In this document: positions 1 to 7,409 of the stretch, piece after piece | How the letters are laid out: each line of letters opens with the position of its first letter | Numbering within the stretch: position 1 is the first letter of the stretch | NCBI GenBank assembly: GCA_034189165.1 | Contig: JAXHVN010000002.1 | Coordinates: 1-38,527, forward strand | From: JAASSS01 sp021767745 | GTDB lineage: Bacteria > Pseudomonadota > Gammaproteobacteria > UBA5335 | Length of the DNA: 38,527 bases | Direction of reading: 5' to 3' | Program-made: the position numbers and the translations under genes | Notes under the pieces: model-generated | What the model saw: the letters and a program-made list of their open reading frames with translations, nothing else | Database searches by the model: none | What the model was told of the DNA's origin: nothing

Positions 1-1145
1 GCCAGGTGCGCACGGCGCACGGGGCCGAGGCAGTGATCCTCTCCAGCCGGGCCTGTGAGGGCGGGGTGGAGATCATCTCCGCGATCGACTACGAGGAGGC
101 GCTGGTGCGCCAGGCGGCCGGCGAAGCCGGCCAGGACGAGGACGAACTCGCCTGGGTGGCGGCCGCGGTCGACGGCGCGGCACCGCCGCCGGTGGGTACG
201 GCCGGCGCCGCGGCGCCGCCGGTGGCCGCCGCCGGTGCCGAGGTGCAGGCACAGCTCGATGCGGTGCGCGACCTGTTCGAGGTGGAGCTCACCCGCCTGC
301 GGCGAGACCTGCTGGGTCGGCGCGAGCCGCGCCGGGGCCTCGGCGTCCGTGAGTTGGAGCGACTGGGCTTGACGCCCGAGGCGGCGCTGGTGCTGTCGCA
401 GCGCCTGCCGGCCCGGCTGGAGACCCGCCATGCGCCGGCGCTGGCGGCCCGTGCGCTGGCCGAGGCGCTGCCGATCGCGCCGCAGGACCCGGCGCTCGAA
501 GGCGGCATTCTGGCGGTCGTCGGCACCACCGGCGTCGGCAAGACGACCACGATCGCCAAGCTCGCCGCCCGTTGCGCCCGCCGCCACGGCGCCGATTCAC
601 TCGCCCTGATCAGCACCGACGCCTACCGGATCGGCGCTCACGACCAGCTCGCCACCTACGCCCGCATCCTCGGCGTGCCGATCCGGCAGACCGAGACGGC
701 CGAGCAGCTGCGCCAGGCGCTGCGGGCCTTCGATGGCCGGCGACTGATCCTGATCGACAGCCCCGGCGTGGGCTATCGCGACCGCGAACTCGCCGCCCGC
801 CTGCAGCTGCTGGCGGCGGCCTCCGGACGGCTGCGCATTCAGCTGGCGCTGTCGGCCTCGGCCGATGGGCCGGTGCTGCGCGAGACCATTCGGGCCTTCC
901 GTGGCCGAGCGCTGGACGCGGCGATCATCACCAAGCTCGATGAGGCCGCGAGCCTCGGGCCGATCCTCTCCGAGCTGCTGCGGGCGAAGCTGCCGATCAG
1001 TTATCTGACCAATGGTCAGCGAGTGCCGGAGGATCTGCTGCGGGCCAGCCGGCACAATGTGCTGCTGCAAACGGTACGTCTGGCGCGGCCGGCGGCCGCC
1101 AACGACGACACCGGCCGGCGCGCCGCCGGCGCGGCGGCGCGATGA
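1..1145 (+). CDS. flhF: Flagellar biosynthesis SRP-like GTPase FlhF (5' end cut off)
   Basis: SRP-family GTPase that sets flagellar position and early basal-body assembly at the pole. The reading frame is already open at the left edge, so the true start lies outside the window and the GTG at 6 is internal. What remains is the end of the N-terminal B domain (the AVILSSR stretch typical of FlhF), an Ala/Pro-rich linker, then the NG GTPase domain: G1 loop GTTGVGKT at about residues 173-180 counted from the GTG at 6, the DAYRIGAHDQL switch segment, and G4 TKLDE near the C-terminus. The G3 position reads DSPG, not the usual DTAG/DTxG. The stop overlaps the flhG start by 4 bp (ATGA), so the two partners are translationally coupled. 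Family assignment is firm. Confidence 0.95.
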   Translation, partial: QVRTAHGAEAVILSSRACEGGVEIISAIDYEEALVRQAAGEAGQDEDELAWVAAAVDGAAPPPVGTAGAAAPPVAAAGAEVQAQLDAVRDLFEVELTRLRRDLLGRREPRRGLGVRELERLGLTPEAALVLSQRLPARLETRHAPALAARALAEALPIAPQDPALEGGILAVVGTTGVGKTTTIAKLAARCARRHGADSLALISTDAYRIGAHDQLATYARILGVPIRQTETAEQLRQALRAFDGRRLILIDSPGVGYRDRELAARLQLLAAASGRLRIQLALSASADGPVLRETIRAFRGRALDAAIITKLDEAASLGPILSELLRAKLPISYLTNGQRVPEDLLRASRHNVLLQTVRLARPAAANDDTGRRAAGAAAR

Positions 1146-2011
1146 TGGCGCTGGATCAGGCCGCCGGACTGCGGCGGGAGAGTCCGGCACCGGTCCGCGT
1201 GCTGGCCGTGACCAGCGGCAAGGGCGGCGTCGGCAAGACCAGCGTGTCGATCAATCTGGCCGCCGCCTTCGGCGAGCGGGGCCAGCGGGTGCTGCTGCTG
1301 GATGCGGATTTCGGCCTGGCCAACGTGGACGTGATGCTCGGCCTGCAGCCGAGCCGCAATCTCAGCCATGTGCTGCGGGGCGAATGTGATCTGGCCGACG
1401 TGCTCGTGCCGGCCGGGCCCGGCGTGCATGTGGTGCCCGCCGCCTCCGGCATCCAGCACATGGCGCAGCTCAGCATGCCCGAGCAGGCCGGCATCATCCG
1501 CGCCTTCAGCGAGCTGGCAATGCCGATCGACGTGCTGCTGGTGGACGTGGCGGCGGGCATCGCCGGCAGCGTGCTGACGCTGGCAGCGGCCGCGCAGGAG
1601 GTGCTGGTGGTGGTCTGCGACGAGCCGGCCTCGATCACGGACGCCTATGCGCTGATCAAGGTGATGAGCCGCGACTACGACGTCCACCGCTTCCGGATCA
1701 TCGCCAATATGGTGCGTAGCCAGCTGGAGGGTCGGCGCCTGTACCGCAAGATCGCCCAGGTGACCGACCGCTTCCTGGACGTCTGCCTGACCTACCAGGG
1801 TGGCGTGCCGCACGACGCCTACCTGAAGCGGGCGCTGCAGCAGCAGCGGCCCGTCGTCGATGCCTATCCCAGCAGTCCTGCCGCCAAGGCCTTCCGGCAG
1901 CTCGCCGTGGATGCGGAAGGTTGGACGCTGCCCGAGGGGGCGAGAGGGAACCTGGAGTTTTTCGCCGAACGCCTCGTCGGAGGCGCAGCCCGGCCGATGG
2001 AGACGATATAA
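1142..2011 (+). CDS. flhG: MinD-like ATPase FlhG/FleN, flagellar number regulator
   Basis: ParA/MinD-type ATPase that limits flagellar number, works with FlhF at the pole and in many gammaproteobacteria represses the master regulator. 289 aa. A deviant Walker A motif, SGKGGVGKTS, lies at residues 25-34. The N-terminus carries DQAAGLR (5-11), matching the DQAxxLR peptide through which FlhG stimulates FlhF GTPase activity. The start at 1142 is fixed by the ATGA overlap with flhF. Only 2 nt separate its stop from the fliA start. A C-terminal amphipathic membrane-targeting helix is expected for the family, but I cannot verify it by eye. Confidence 0.95.
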   Translation: MMALDQAAGLRRESPAPVRVLAVTSGKGGVGKTSVSINLAAAFGERGQRVLLLDADFGLANVDVMLGLQPSRNLSHVLRGECDLADVLVPAGPGVHVVPAASGIQHMAQLSMPEQAGIIRAFSELAMPIDVLLVDVAAGIAGSVLTLAAAAQEVLVVVCDEPASITDAYALIKVMSRDYDVHRFRIIANMVRSQLEGRRLYRKIAQVTDRFLDVCLTYQGGVPHDAYLKRALQQQRPVVDAYPSSPAAKAFRQLAVDAEGWTLPEGARGNLEFFAERLVGGAARPMETI

Positions 2012-2013
2012 CA

Positions 2014-2751
2014 ATGCAAGCACAACTCGCGTATTCCAACTCCCGGCAGGACACGCTCGACCAGCTCGTGCTCGGCCATGCCGGGCTGGTCAAGCGTATC
2101 GCCCAGCACCTGATCGCCCGTCTGCCGGCGAGCGTGCAGCTGGACGATCTGATTCAGGCCGGGATGCTGGGGCTGATCGAGGCCGCCCGCAACTACGACG
2201 CCTCGCATGGTGCCAGCTTCGAGACCTACGCCGGCATCCGCATCCGCGGCGCCATCCTCGACGAGACGCGCAAGAGCGACTGGACGCCGCGCTCGGTGCA
2301 CCGCAAGGCCCGCGAGATGACCGAGACCGTGCGCCGGCTGGAGCACGAGCGCGGCCGGGTGGCCGAGCCGCAGGAAGTGGCGGCGGCCATGAACATCAGC
2401 ATGAGCGACTATCACGCCATCGTCACCGATGCCGCGGGCAGCCGGGTGCTGAGCCTGGATCAGCCCGAGAGCGGCGTGCGTGAACTCGGCGACATCCCGA
2501 GCGTCACCAACGATGATCCCTTCGCCCATGTGGAGGACGATCACTTTCGGCAGGCGCTGGTGGCGGTGATCGATCATCTGCCAGAGAAGGAGCGGCTGGT
2601 GATGTCGCTCTACTACGAGCGCGAGCTCAACCTGCGCGAGATCGGCGAGATCCTCGGCGTCAGCGAGTCGCGCATCTGCCAGATCCACGGTCAGGCGCTG
2701 GTACGCATCCGCGCCCGCATGCGGGACTGGCTGAGCGGCGAGTCCGGCTGA
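2014..2751 (+). CDS. fliA: RNA polymerase sigma factor FliA (sigma-28)
   Basis: Sigma factor for late flagellar and chemotaxis genes. 245 aa, the usual length. Region 2 is clear (LDDLIQAGMLGLIEAARNYD, then the FETYA/RIRGAILDE segment that contacts the -10 element). The C-terminal region 4 helix-turn-helix contains LNLREIGEILGVSESRICQI. The ATG at 2014 follows the flhG stop by 2 nt and gives the standard N-terminus; an in-frame upstream extension would run back through flhG and is not credible. Its anti-sigma factor flgM lies 1.4 kb downstream behind a promoter of the type this sigma factor reads. The chemotaxis genes that often follow fliA are absent here. Confidence 0.97.
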   Translation: MQAQLAYSNSRQDTLDQLVLGHAGLVKRIAQHLIARLPASVQLDDLIQAGMLGLIEAARNYDASHGASFETYAGIRIRGAILDETRKSDWTPRSVHRKAREMTETVRRLEHERGRVAEPQEVAAAMNISMSDYHAIVTDAAGSRVLSLDQPESGVRELGDIPSVTNDDPFAHVEDDHFRQALVAVIDHLPEKERLVMSLYYERELNLREIGEILGVSESRICQIHGQALVRIRARMRDWLSGESG

Positions 2752-2752
2752 G

Positions 2753-2923
2753 ATGGCCACCCGGCCGGTGTCGCCGCCCGCGCCGCCGGCGCCCGTGCGC
2801 CGGCCGCAGGACCGCGAGCGCCAGCCGGCCCGCCACCCCCCGGCCCGTCGCGATCGGCCGGATCGGCAGCCGCCGGCGCCGCGCCCCGGCGGCGTCGACG
2901 AGTTCGCCCGGAGCAAGCGATGA
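2753..2923 (+). CDS. Small Pro/Arg-rich ORF between fliA and the DUF2802 gene
   Basis: A 56-codon ORF begins 1 nt after the fliA stop and ends in an ATGA overlap with the next gene, so it fills the only gap in an otherwise coupled operon. The predicted peptide is almost entirely Pro, Arg, Ala, Asp and Gln, with a less biased end (GGVDEFARSKR). It has no membrane segment and no recognisable domain. Its perfect fit between neighbours supports translation, but a GC-rich spacer can stay open by chance. I do not recognise it and assign no function. Confidence 0.45.
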   Translation: MATRPVSPPAPPAPVRRPQDRERQPARHPPARRDRPDRQPPAPRPGGVDEFARSKR

Positions 2924-3270
2924 TGCCGCTGCTCATCGGCCTGAATCTTGTGCTGCTGCTGGCCGGCATGCTGCTCGGCATTCATCTGCTCTACCAGAGC
3001 CGCCGGCTGGCGGCGGCGTGGCGCGTGGCCCTGGAGGCCGAACGGCAGGCCGGCATGCAGTTGGCCACCCAGCTGGCTCTGCTCGCCTCGCAGCTCGATC
3101 AGACCCTGCAGGCCGCCGAGCCGGCGCCGGCACCGGCTGGCGGTGGCATCGAACAGGCCATCCGGATGGCGGGTGAGGGCGCCGGGGCGGCCGCCATCAC
3201 CCGCAACTGCGGTTTGTCCCGTGCCGAGGCCGAGTTGCTCGTGCGCATCCACGGCCGCGCCAGCGCATGA
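2920..3270 (+). CDS. DUF2802 family membrane-anchored protein
   Basis: 116 aa. The N-terminus is one hydrophobic segment (about residues 4-26), followed by a charged, probably coiled-coil stretch (30-65), an Ala/Pro linker, and the C-terminal signature CGLSRAEAELL of DUF2802. In pseudomonads such genes sit in flagellar/chemotaxis loci beside cheW, which matches this context, but the biochemical role is unknown. Two start codons lie in tandem (2920 and 2923); the first overlaps the preceding small ORF. The stop overlaps the flgA start by 4 bp (ATGA), placing the gene in the same transcript as fliA and flgA. Confidence 0.85.
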   Translation: MMPLLIGLNLVLLLAGMLLGIHLLYQSRRLAAAWRVALEAERQAGMQLATQLALLASQLDQTLQAAEPAPAPAGGGIEQAIRMAGEGAGAAAITRNCGLSRAEAELLVRIHGRASA

Positions 3271-3998
3271 TCCTGTCCGCCCGAGGGCGCCGCCTCGTGT
3301 GGCGCTACCTCGTGCCGGCGCTGCTGCTGGCGGCGGGCGCGTCCGCCGCCGCGGCGCCGGTCGCCGGCTCGCCCCCCGTCACGGCCGCCGTACAGGCCGA
3401 GCAGGCAGCCATCGACTGGTTGCGGGCCCAGCTCGGGCCGGACGGCACGTTCACCGTGCAGCCACTGGATCGGCGGCTGCGCCTGTCGTCCTGTGCCGAG
3501 CCGCCGAAGGTCGGCCTGGGTCCCGGATCCCGCCTGGCCGCGCACACCACGTTGCAGGTCCACTGCGCCGCCGGGCCGCAGCGCTGGCGGCTGTACCTGC
3601 GGGCCGAGACGGTCCGGCAGCTCCAGGTGCCGGTGACGCGCCGCGCGCTCGCGCAGGGTCATCTTCTGACGCGGGACGACCTGCGACTGGAACGACTGGC
3701 ACTGCAGCAGGCGCAGGAGGTGGAGGTCGATCCGGCAGCACTGGTGGGCCGGCGCCTGGCGCGACCGCTTGCCGCCGGCCAGCCGGTGCCGCCGAGCGCG
3801 TTGGGCGTGGAGTACGCCGTGCGGCAGGGCGAGGAGGTCGTGCTGCTCGCCGGTCTGGCCGGCACCCAGATCCGTACCGTCGGTCTGGCGCTCGCCAACG
3901 CCCGGGCGGGGCAGCGCGTGCGGGTACGCAACGTTCGCTCCGGACGTGTCATCGAGGGCGTCGCGCGGCAGGAGGGGGTGGTGGAGATCCTGCTCTAA
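3267..3998 (+). CDS. flgA: Flagellar basal body P-ring formation chaperone FlgA
   Basis: Periplasmic chaperone needed for assembly of the FlgI P ring. 243 aa. A signal peptide is clear: Arg-rich start, hydrophobic stretch LVPALLLAAGASAAAA, cleavage near residue 30. An N-terminal beta-rich region with two Cys (in LSSCAEP and VHCAAG) is followed by a C-terminal SAF domain: VTRRALAQGHLLTRDDL, then AGQPVPPSAL and the final VRNVRSGRVIEG strand typical of FlgA. The start is fixed by a 4-bp overlap with the DUF2802 gene. It is followed by a promoter and flgMN, the flgA-flgM-flgN order seen in pseudomonads. Confidence 0.95.
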   Translation: MILSARGRRLVWRYLVPALLLAAGASAAAAPVAGSPPVTAAVQAEQAAIDWLRAQLGPDGTFTVQPLDRRLRLSSCAEPPKVGLGPGSRLAAHTTLQVHCAAGPQRWRLYLRAETVRQLQVPVTRRALAQGHLLTRDDLRLERLALQQAQEVEVDPAALVGRRLARPLAAGQPVPPSALGVEYAVRQGEEVVLLAGLAGTQIRTVGLALANARAGQRVRVRNVRSGRVIEGVARQEGVVEILL

Positions 3999-4046
3999 CG
4001 CGGCATGCCGCCAGTATCTTGACGGCAGCCGCTCGTCGGCGCACTG

Positions 4047-4073
4047 TCAAGACGTCAATAATCCGGCCGATTC
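4047..4073 (+). promoter_or_regulatory. Sigma-28 (FliA) promoter upstream of flgM
   Basis: A -35-like TCAAGACG (4047-4054), an 11-nt spacer and a -10-like GCCGATTC (4066-4073) match the class III flagellar promoter TAAAGTTT-N11-GCCGATAA. The spacer is exact and the -10 element matches 6 of 8. It sits about 50 bp ahead of the flgM start, where late-class control of flgM is expected. The encoded FliA would be the reader. Confidence 0.75.
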
Positions 4074-4121
4074 TCCGGGGCATCTGGAGACATCATCCCC
4101 GTGATTCGTGGAGGAGCATGC

Positions 4122-4430
4122 ATGACGGACATCCGCACAATGCCGCCCATCGTCCCGTCCGACCCGCGCGTATCGCCGGGCGCGGCGCCGCAGCAGGAGA
4201 CGGCACCTGCCGCCGCTCGTGCGGCGGGCGCAGGTGCCGATGAGGTGCAACTGACCGACGAGGGGCGTCTGATGCAGCGTCTTGAAAATGCCGTGCGCCA
4301 GGCACCGGAGGTCGATCAGGCGCGGGTCGAGCAGATCCAGCGGCAGATCGCCGAGGGGACCTACGCCGCGGATGCCGGACGAATCGCCGATCGCCTGATC
4401 AGCGCCGAGCGCGAGAAGCCCGGTGGCTGA
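4122..4430 (+). CDS. flgM: Anti-sigma-28 factor FlgM
   Basis: Binds FliA and holds late flagellar transcription off until the hook-basal body is complete and FlgM is exported. 102 aa. The Pro/Ala-rich disordered N-terminal half is followed by the conserved sigma-binding region: VQLTDEGRLMQRLENAV, then helices ending in YAADAGRIADRLISAE. The ATG at 4122 is chosen because GGAGGAG (4110-4116) lies 5 nt upstream; a GTG at 4101 would put this ribosome site inside the gene. The stop overlaps the flgN GTG by 8 nt. A FliA-type promoter precedes it. Confidence 0.93.
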   Translation: MTDIRTMPPIVPSDPRVSPGAAPQQETAPAAARAAGAGADEVQLTDEGRLMQRLENAVRQAPEVDQARVEQIQRQIAEGTYAADAGRIADRLISAEREKPGG

Positions 4431-4845
4431 GGTCGCCGCCGGCCTGGCGCCGGTGCTCGACCTCGCCGAGCGGCTTGCGGCGCTGCGGTCCGAGGGCGCG
4501 GATGCGGCCGAGGTGGACACGGTGCCGGCACGCTGGCAGCAGCGTCTGGAATTGGCCAGCGCGCTGCAGCGGGCACTGCAGCAGCTGGAGGCCGAGTGGG
4601 CCAGGGCCGGCGTGGATGCGCGCGCTGCGCTCGCCGGCGCCGACCCGGGCTCGCCCGAAGCGCGGCTGGTCATGCTGCTGGATCGATGCCGTCGCCAGCA
4701 CCACGCGGCGGCCGAATCGCTGCGGCTGCGCCGTGCGCGCGTGAGCGCCGCACTGGACGTACTGACCGGCGCCCGCAGCCTGTGCTACGGCGGTCAGGGA
4801 GAACTGCAGGCGGTGGCCGGCGGCGGGTCGCGCGGCGCCGCCTAG
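4423..4845 (+). CDS. flgN: Flagellar export chaperone FlgN
   Basis: Cytoplasmic type III export chaperone for the hook-filament junction proteins FlgK and FlgL. 140 aa, mostly alpha-helical with heptad-like Leu/Ala spacing through residues 5-120, and an ending LCYGGQGEL that matches the Tyr-Gly-x-x-Gly tail conserved in FlgN. It starts at a GTG inside the last codons of flgM (8-nt overlap), so translation is coupled. Converges with ldhA across a 13-bp gap that contains only a weak 5-bp inverted repeat. Sequence conservation in FlgN is low, so the call rests on tail motif, size and place together. Confidence 0.88.
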   Translation: MAEVAAGLAPVLDLAERLAALRSEGADAAEVDTVPARWQQRLELASALQRALQQLEAEWARAGVDARAALAGADPGSPEARLVMLLDRCRRQHHAAAESLRLRRARVSAALDVLTGARSLCYGGQGELQAVAGGGSRGAA

Positions 4846-4858
4846 ATCGCCGACTGAC

Positions 4859-5875
4859 TCAACCGGCGGTCGCGATGACCTGCCCCGCGCTCAGCGTGTT
4901 CTCGTTCCGGCGTCCTGCAGTGAAGTCCGCCACGTTGCGCAGGGTCGTCTCGGCGATGGTGGTCATCGCCTCATGCGTAAAGAACGCCTGATGACCGGTG
5001 ATCAGGACGTTGGGAAAGCCGAGCAGACGCATGAAGATATCGTCGTCGATGATCTCATCGCTCAGGTTCTGGAAGTACAGGTGGCTTTCCTCCTCGTAGA
5101 CATCGAGCCCGACCGCGGCGAGACGGCGGGCCTTCAGCGCGCCGATCAGGGCCGTGGCATCGACCAGGGCGCCCCGGCTCGTGTTGATCAGCATGCTGCC
5201 GGGCCGCATGCGGGCGAGTGCCGCGGCATCGATCAGATGATGAGTCTGCGGCGTCAACGGCACGTGTAGCGTGACGATGTCCGCCTCGCCCAGCGCCTGT
5301 TCCAGCGGCACGTAGGCACAGCCGAGCTCGGTCAGGGCCGGGTCCGGCTGCTGGTCGGTCGCGAGCACGCGGCAGCCGAAGCCGAGCAGGATCCTGGCGG
5401 TGGCCGCGCCGATTTTGCCGGTGCCGATCACGGCGACGGTCTTGCCGTTCATGTCGAAGCCCATCAGCCCGTCGAGCAGGAAGTTGCCCTCGCGTACGCG
5501 GGCATAGGCTTTGTGGATGCGGCGGTTCAGCGACAGCATGAGCCCGACAGCGAACTCGGCCACCGAGTGGGGCGAGTAGTGCGAGACGCGCATGACGGTG
5601 AGGCCGAGCGCGTCGGCACGGGGGAGGTCGACGTTGTTGAACCCGGTGGCCCGCAGCACGATCAGCCGCACCCCCAGCGCCGCCAGCCGCTCGAGCACCT
5701 CGGCTCGCAGGTCATCGTCGACGAAGCAACAGACGCCCGTGCTGCCCTGGGCCAGGGCCGCGGTATCGAGGTTCAGCCGCGTCTCCAGAAACTCGAGCTC
5801 ATGCTCCGTGGCGAGGCTGGCGCGACCGAGATAATCGCGGTCGTACGGCCGGGTGCTGTAGACGCAGAGCTTCAT
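4859..5875 (-). CDS. ldhA: D-lactate dehydrogenase (NAD-dependent, fermentative type)
   Basis: Reduces pyruvate to D-lactate with NADH. 338 aa, standard for the D-isomer 2-hydroxyacid dehydrogenase family. The NAD-binding loop is GTGKIG (151-156). The catalytic set is Arg234 in NTSRGALVD, a Glu in the DVYEEE segment (257-263) and His295 in TGHQAFFT; this last motif distinguishes LdhA-type enzymes from other family members. The ATG at 5875 overlaps the pyk stop by 4 bp (ATGA on the minus strand), so it is coupled to pyruvate kinase and should respond to the same control. A longer in-frame start inside pyk is ignored because the N-terminus MKLCVYSTRPYD is canonical. Confidence 0.95.
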   Translation of the reverse strand: MKLCVYSTRPYDRDYLGRASLATEHELEFLETRLNLDTAALAQGSTGVCCFVDDDLRAEVLERLAALGVRLIVLRATGFNNVDLPRADALGLTVMRVSHYSPHSVAEFAVGLMLSLNRRIHKAYARVREGNFLLDGLMGFDMNGKTVAVIGTGKIGAATARILLGFGCRVLATDQQPDPALTELGCAYVPLEQALGEADIVTLHVPLTPQTHHLIDAAALARMRPGSMLINTSRGALVDATALIGALKARRLAAVGLDVYEEESHLYFQNLSDEIIDDDIFMRLLGFPNVLITGHQAFFTHEAMTTIAETTLRNVADFTAGRRNENTLSAGQVIATAG

Positions 5876-7317
5876 CGTGTGCCCTCCAGTTCGAAGATCT
5901 CGATGAATGTGCTGGCGCGCGGGTTGTGCCGGGAGGCGCCGTGGGTCATGACGACCTTGCCCGCGTGGATGCCACGATCGGCACACCAGCCGGTGACTTC
6001 GCCACGCCAGTGATGGTCGCCGGTCTGCAGCTGTACCGGATAGACGCCCGAGGAGAAGCACAGCTGCTGGCAGGTGCGGGCATGCTCGCTGAAGGCGACG
6101 ATCCAGCAGGGCAGCTTGAAGCTCGACAGCCGCCGCGGCGTGGCGCCGCTCTCGGTGGGCGAGACCACCAGCTCTGGCTGCAGCCGCTCGACCGCATCGC
6201 AGACATCGGCGGCGATCACATCGGCGATATGCGTCGCCTCGTGCGTCTTGATCCGGTTGAGCAGGTCGCGCATGCCGTACTGGGCGCGCCCGCGCTCGGT
6301 GTGACGGGCGATCTGCGCCATCATCGCCACGGTGTCGACCGGATACTCACCGATGGCCGATTCCTCCGAGAGCATGACGCAATCGGTGCCGTCGAGGATG
6401 GCGTTGGCGACATCGGTCGCCTCCGCACGTGTCGGCCGGCGATTGGCGGTCATCGATTCCAGCATCTGCGTCGCCGTGATGACCGGCTTGCGGGCGAGGT
6501 TCGCCAGCCGGATCAGCCGCTTCTGCGTGACCGCGATGCCCTCGATCGGTGTTTCCACGCCCAGATCGCCGCGGGCCACCATGATGCCGTCCGCCTCGCG
6601 CAGGATGTCGTCGATGTTCTCTACGGCGGCGGCGCGTTCGATCTTGGCGATCAGGAAGGGCTCGTAGCCCCAGCGGCGGGCCAGATTGCGTGCGGCGGTG
6701 ATGTCGGCCGCGCGCTGTACGAACGAGACGCTGATGGCGTCGATCTGGGCCTCCAGCGCGAAGCGCAGCAGCTCCTCGTCGGCCGCCGTCAGCGCGCTGT
6801 CACCGAGATCCACGCCCGGCAGGTTGACGCCATTGTGCGAGTAGAGCTGGCCGCCGACGCGCACCGTGCAACGCACCTGAGTGCCATCGGTGTGCTCGAC
6901 CTCCAGCTGGAGGAAGCCGTCGTTGAGGAAGATCGTGTCTCCCGCGGCCAGACGCGCCGACAGGCCGCCGAGATCGAGCGGCAGCGGCGCATCGGCATCG
7001 GCCTGCGTCGTGGCCGCGGTATCCAGCACCAGTTGCTGGTCGCGCTGCAGCACGATGGGCGATTCGGCGAGCCGGCCGATGCGCAGCTTCGGCCCCGGCA
7101 GGTCGGCCAGGATGGCCAGGCGCCGGCCGCTCTCGGCGGCGGCCTCGCGCAGCGCGGCGATCATCTCCCGGCGGCTGTTGTTGTCGCCGTGGGCCATGTT
7201 CAGCCGGGCGACGTTCATGCCGGCATCGAGCAGCGCCCGCAGGGTCTCGGGTTGGCGTGACGCCGGCCCGATGGTGCAGACGATCTTGGTCTTGTGGGCG
7301 GGGAAGGCGGCCGTCAT
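5872..7317 (-). CDS. pyk: Pyruvate kinase
   Basis: Converts PEP and ADP to pyruvate and ATP, the last glycolytic step. 481 aa, full length. Seen motifs: the N-terminal KTKIVCTIGPAS and LDAGMNVARLN; the catalytic Lys-Glu pair in LIAKIER; MVARGDLGVE for metal binding; and VITATQMLESM. Usual residues are changed in places: the FSHG element reads MAHG, and the SGETAxGxYP element reads LSEESAIGEYP, so it belongs to a divergent branch. A GGAGA ribosome site lies 8 nt before the ATG at 7317. It is separated from fabB by 92 nt containing a strong hairpin, and is fused by a 4-bp overlap to ldhA. The allosteric type cannot be told from sequence by eye. Confidence 0.94.
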   Translation of the reverse strand: MTAAFPAHKTKIVCTIGPASRQPETLRALLDAGMNVARLNMAHGDNNSRREMIAALREAAAESGRRLAILADLPGPKLRIGRLAESPIVLQRDQQLVLDTAATTQADADAPLPLDLGGLSARLAAGDTIFLNDGFLQLEVEHTDGTQVRCTVRVGGQLYSHNGVNLPGVDLGDSALTAADEELLRFALEAQIDAISVSFVQRAADITAARNLARRWGYEPFLIAKIERAAAVENIDDILREADGIMVARGDLGVETPIEGIAVTQKRLIRLANLARKPVITATQMLESMTANRRPTRAEATDVANAILDGTDCVMLSEESAIGEYPVDTVAMMAQIARHTERGRAQYGMRDLLNRIKTHEATHIADVIAADVCDAVERLQPELVVSPTESGATPRRLSSFKLPCWIVAFSEHARTCQQLCFSSGVYPVQLQTGDHHWRGEVTGWCADRGIHAGKVVMTHGASRHNPRASTFIEIFELEGTR

Positions 7318-7362
7318 GCACTGGTCTCCGCGGGCAGGGCGCCCTCAGAGCATCGCACTGAG

Positions 7363-7391
7363 CGCCGCCGGCGGTAAACCGTCCGGCGGCG
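7363..7391 (-). terminator. GC-rich hairpin between fabB and pyk
   Basis: A perfect 9-bp inverted repeat (CGCCGCCGG at 7363-7371, CCGGCGGCG at 7383-7391) encloses a loop that can itself pair CGG with CCG. No T-run follows on the minus strand, so it is not a classic intrinsic terminator. It may be an attenuator, an mRNA-stabilising processing structure, or a partial terminator reducing pyk-ldhA expression relative to fabAB. Confidence 0.45.
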
Positions 7392-7409
7392 AAGCGCGGG
7401 TGACGGCCG

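Noticed and set aside
4848..4868. Weak inverted repeat (CGCCG/CGGCG) between flgN and ldhA as a terminator
   Set aside because: Only 5 bp with an 11-nt loop and no T-run; expected by chance at this GC content.
5926..7260. 444-codon plus-strand frame opposite pyk
   Set aside because: Shadow of pyruvate kinase; no ribosome site or domain.
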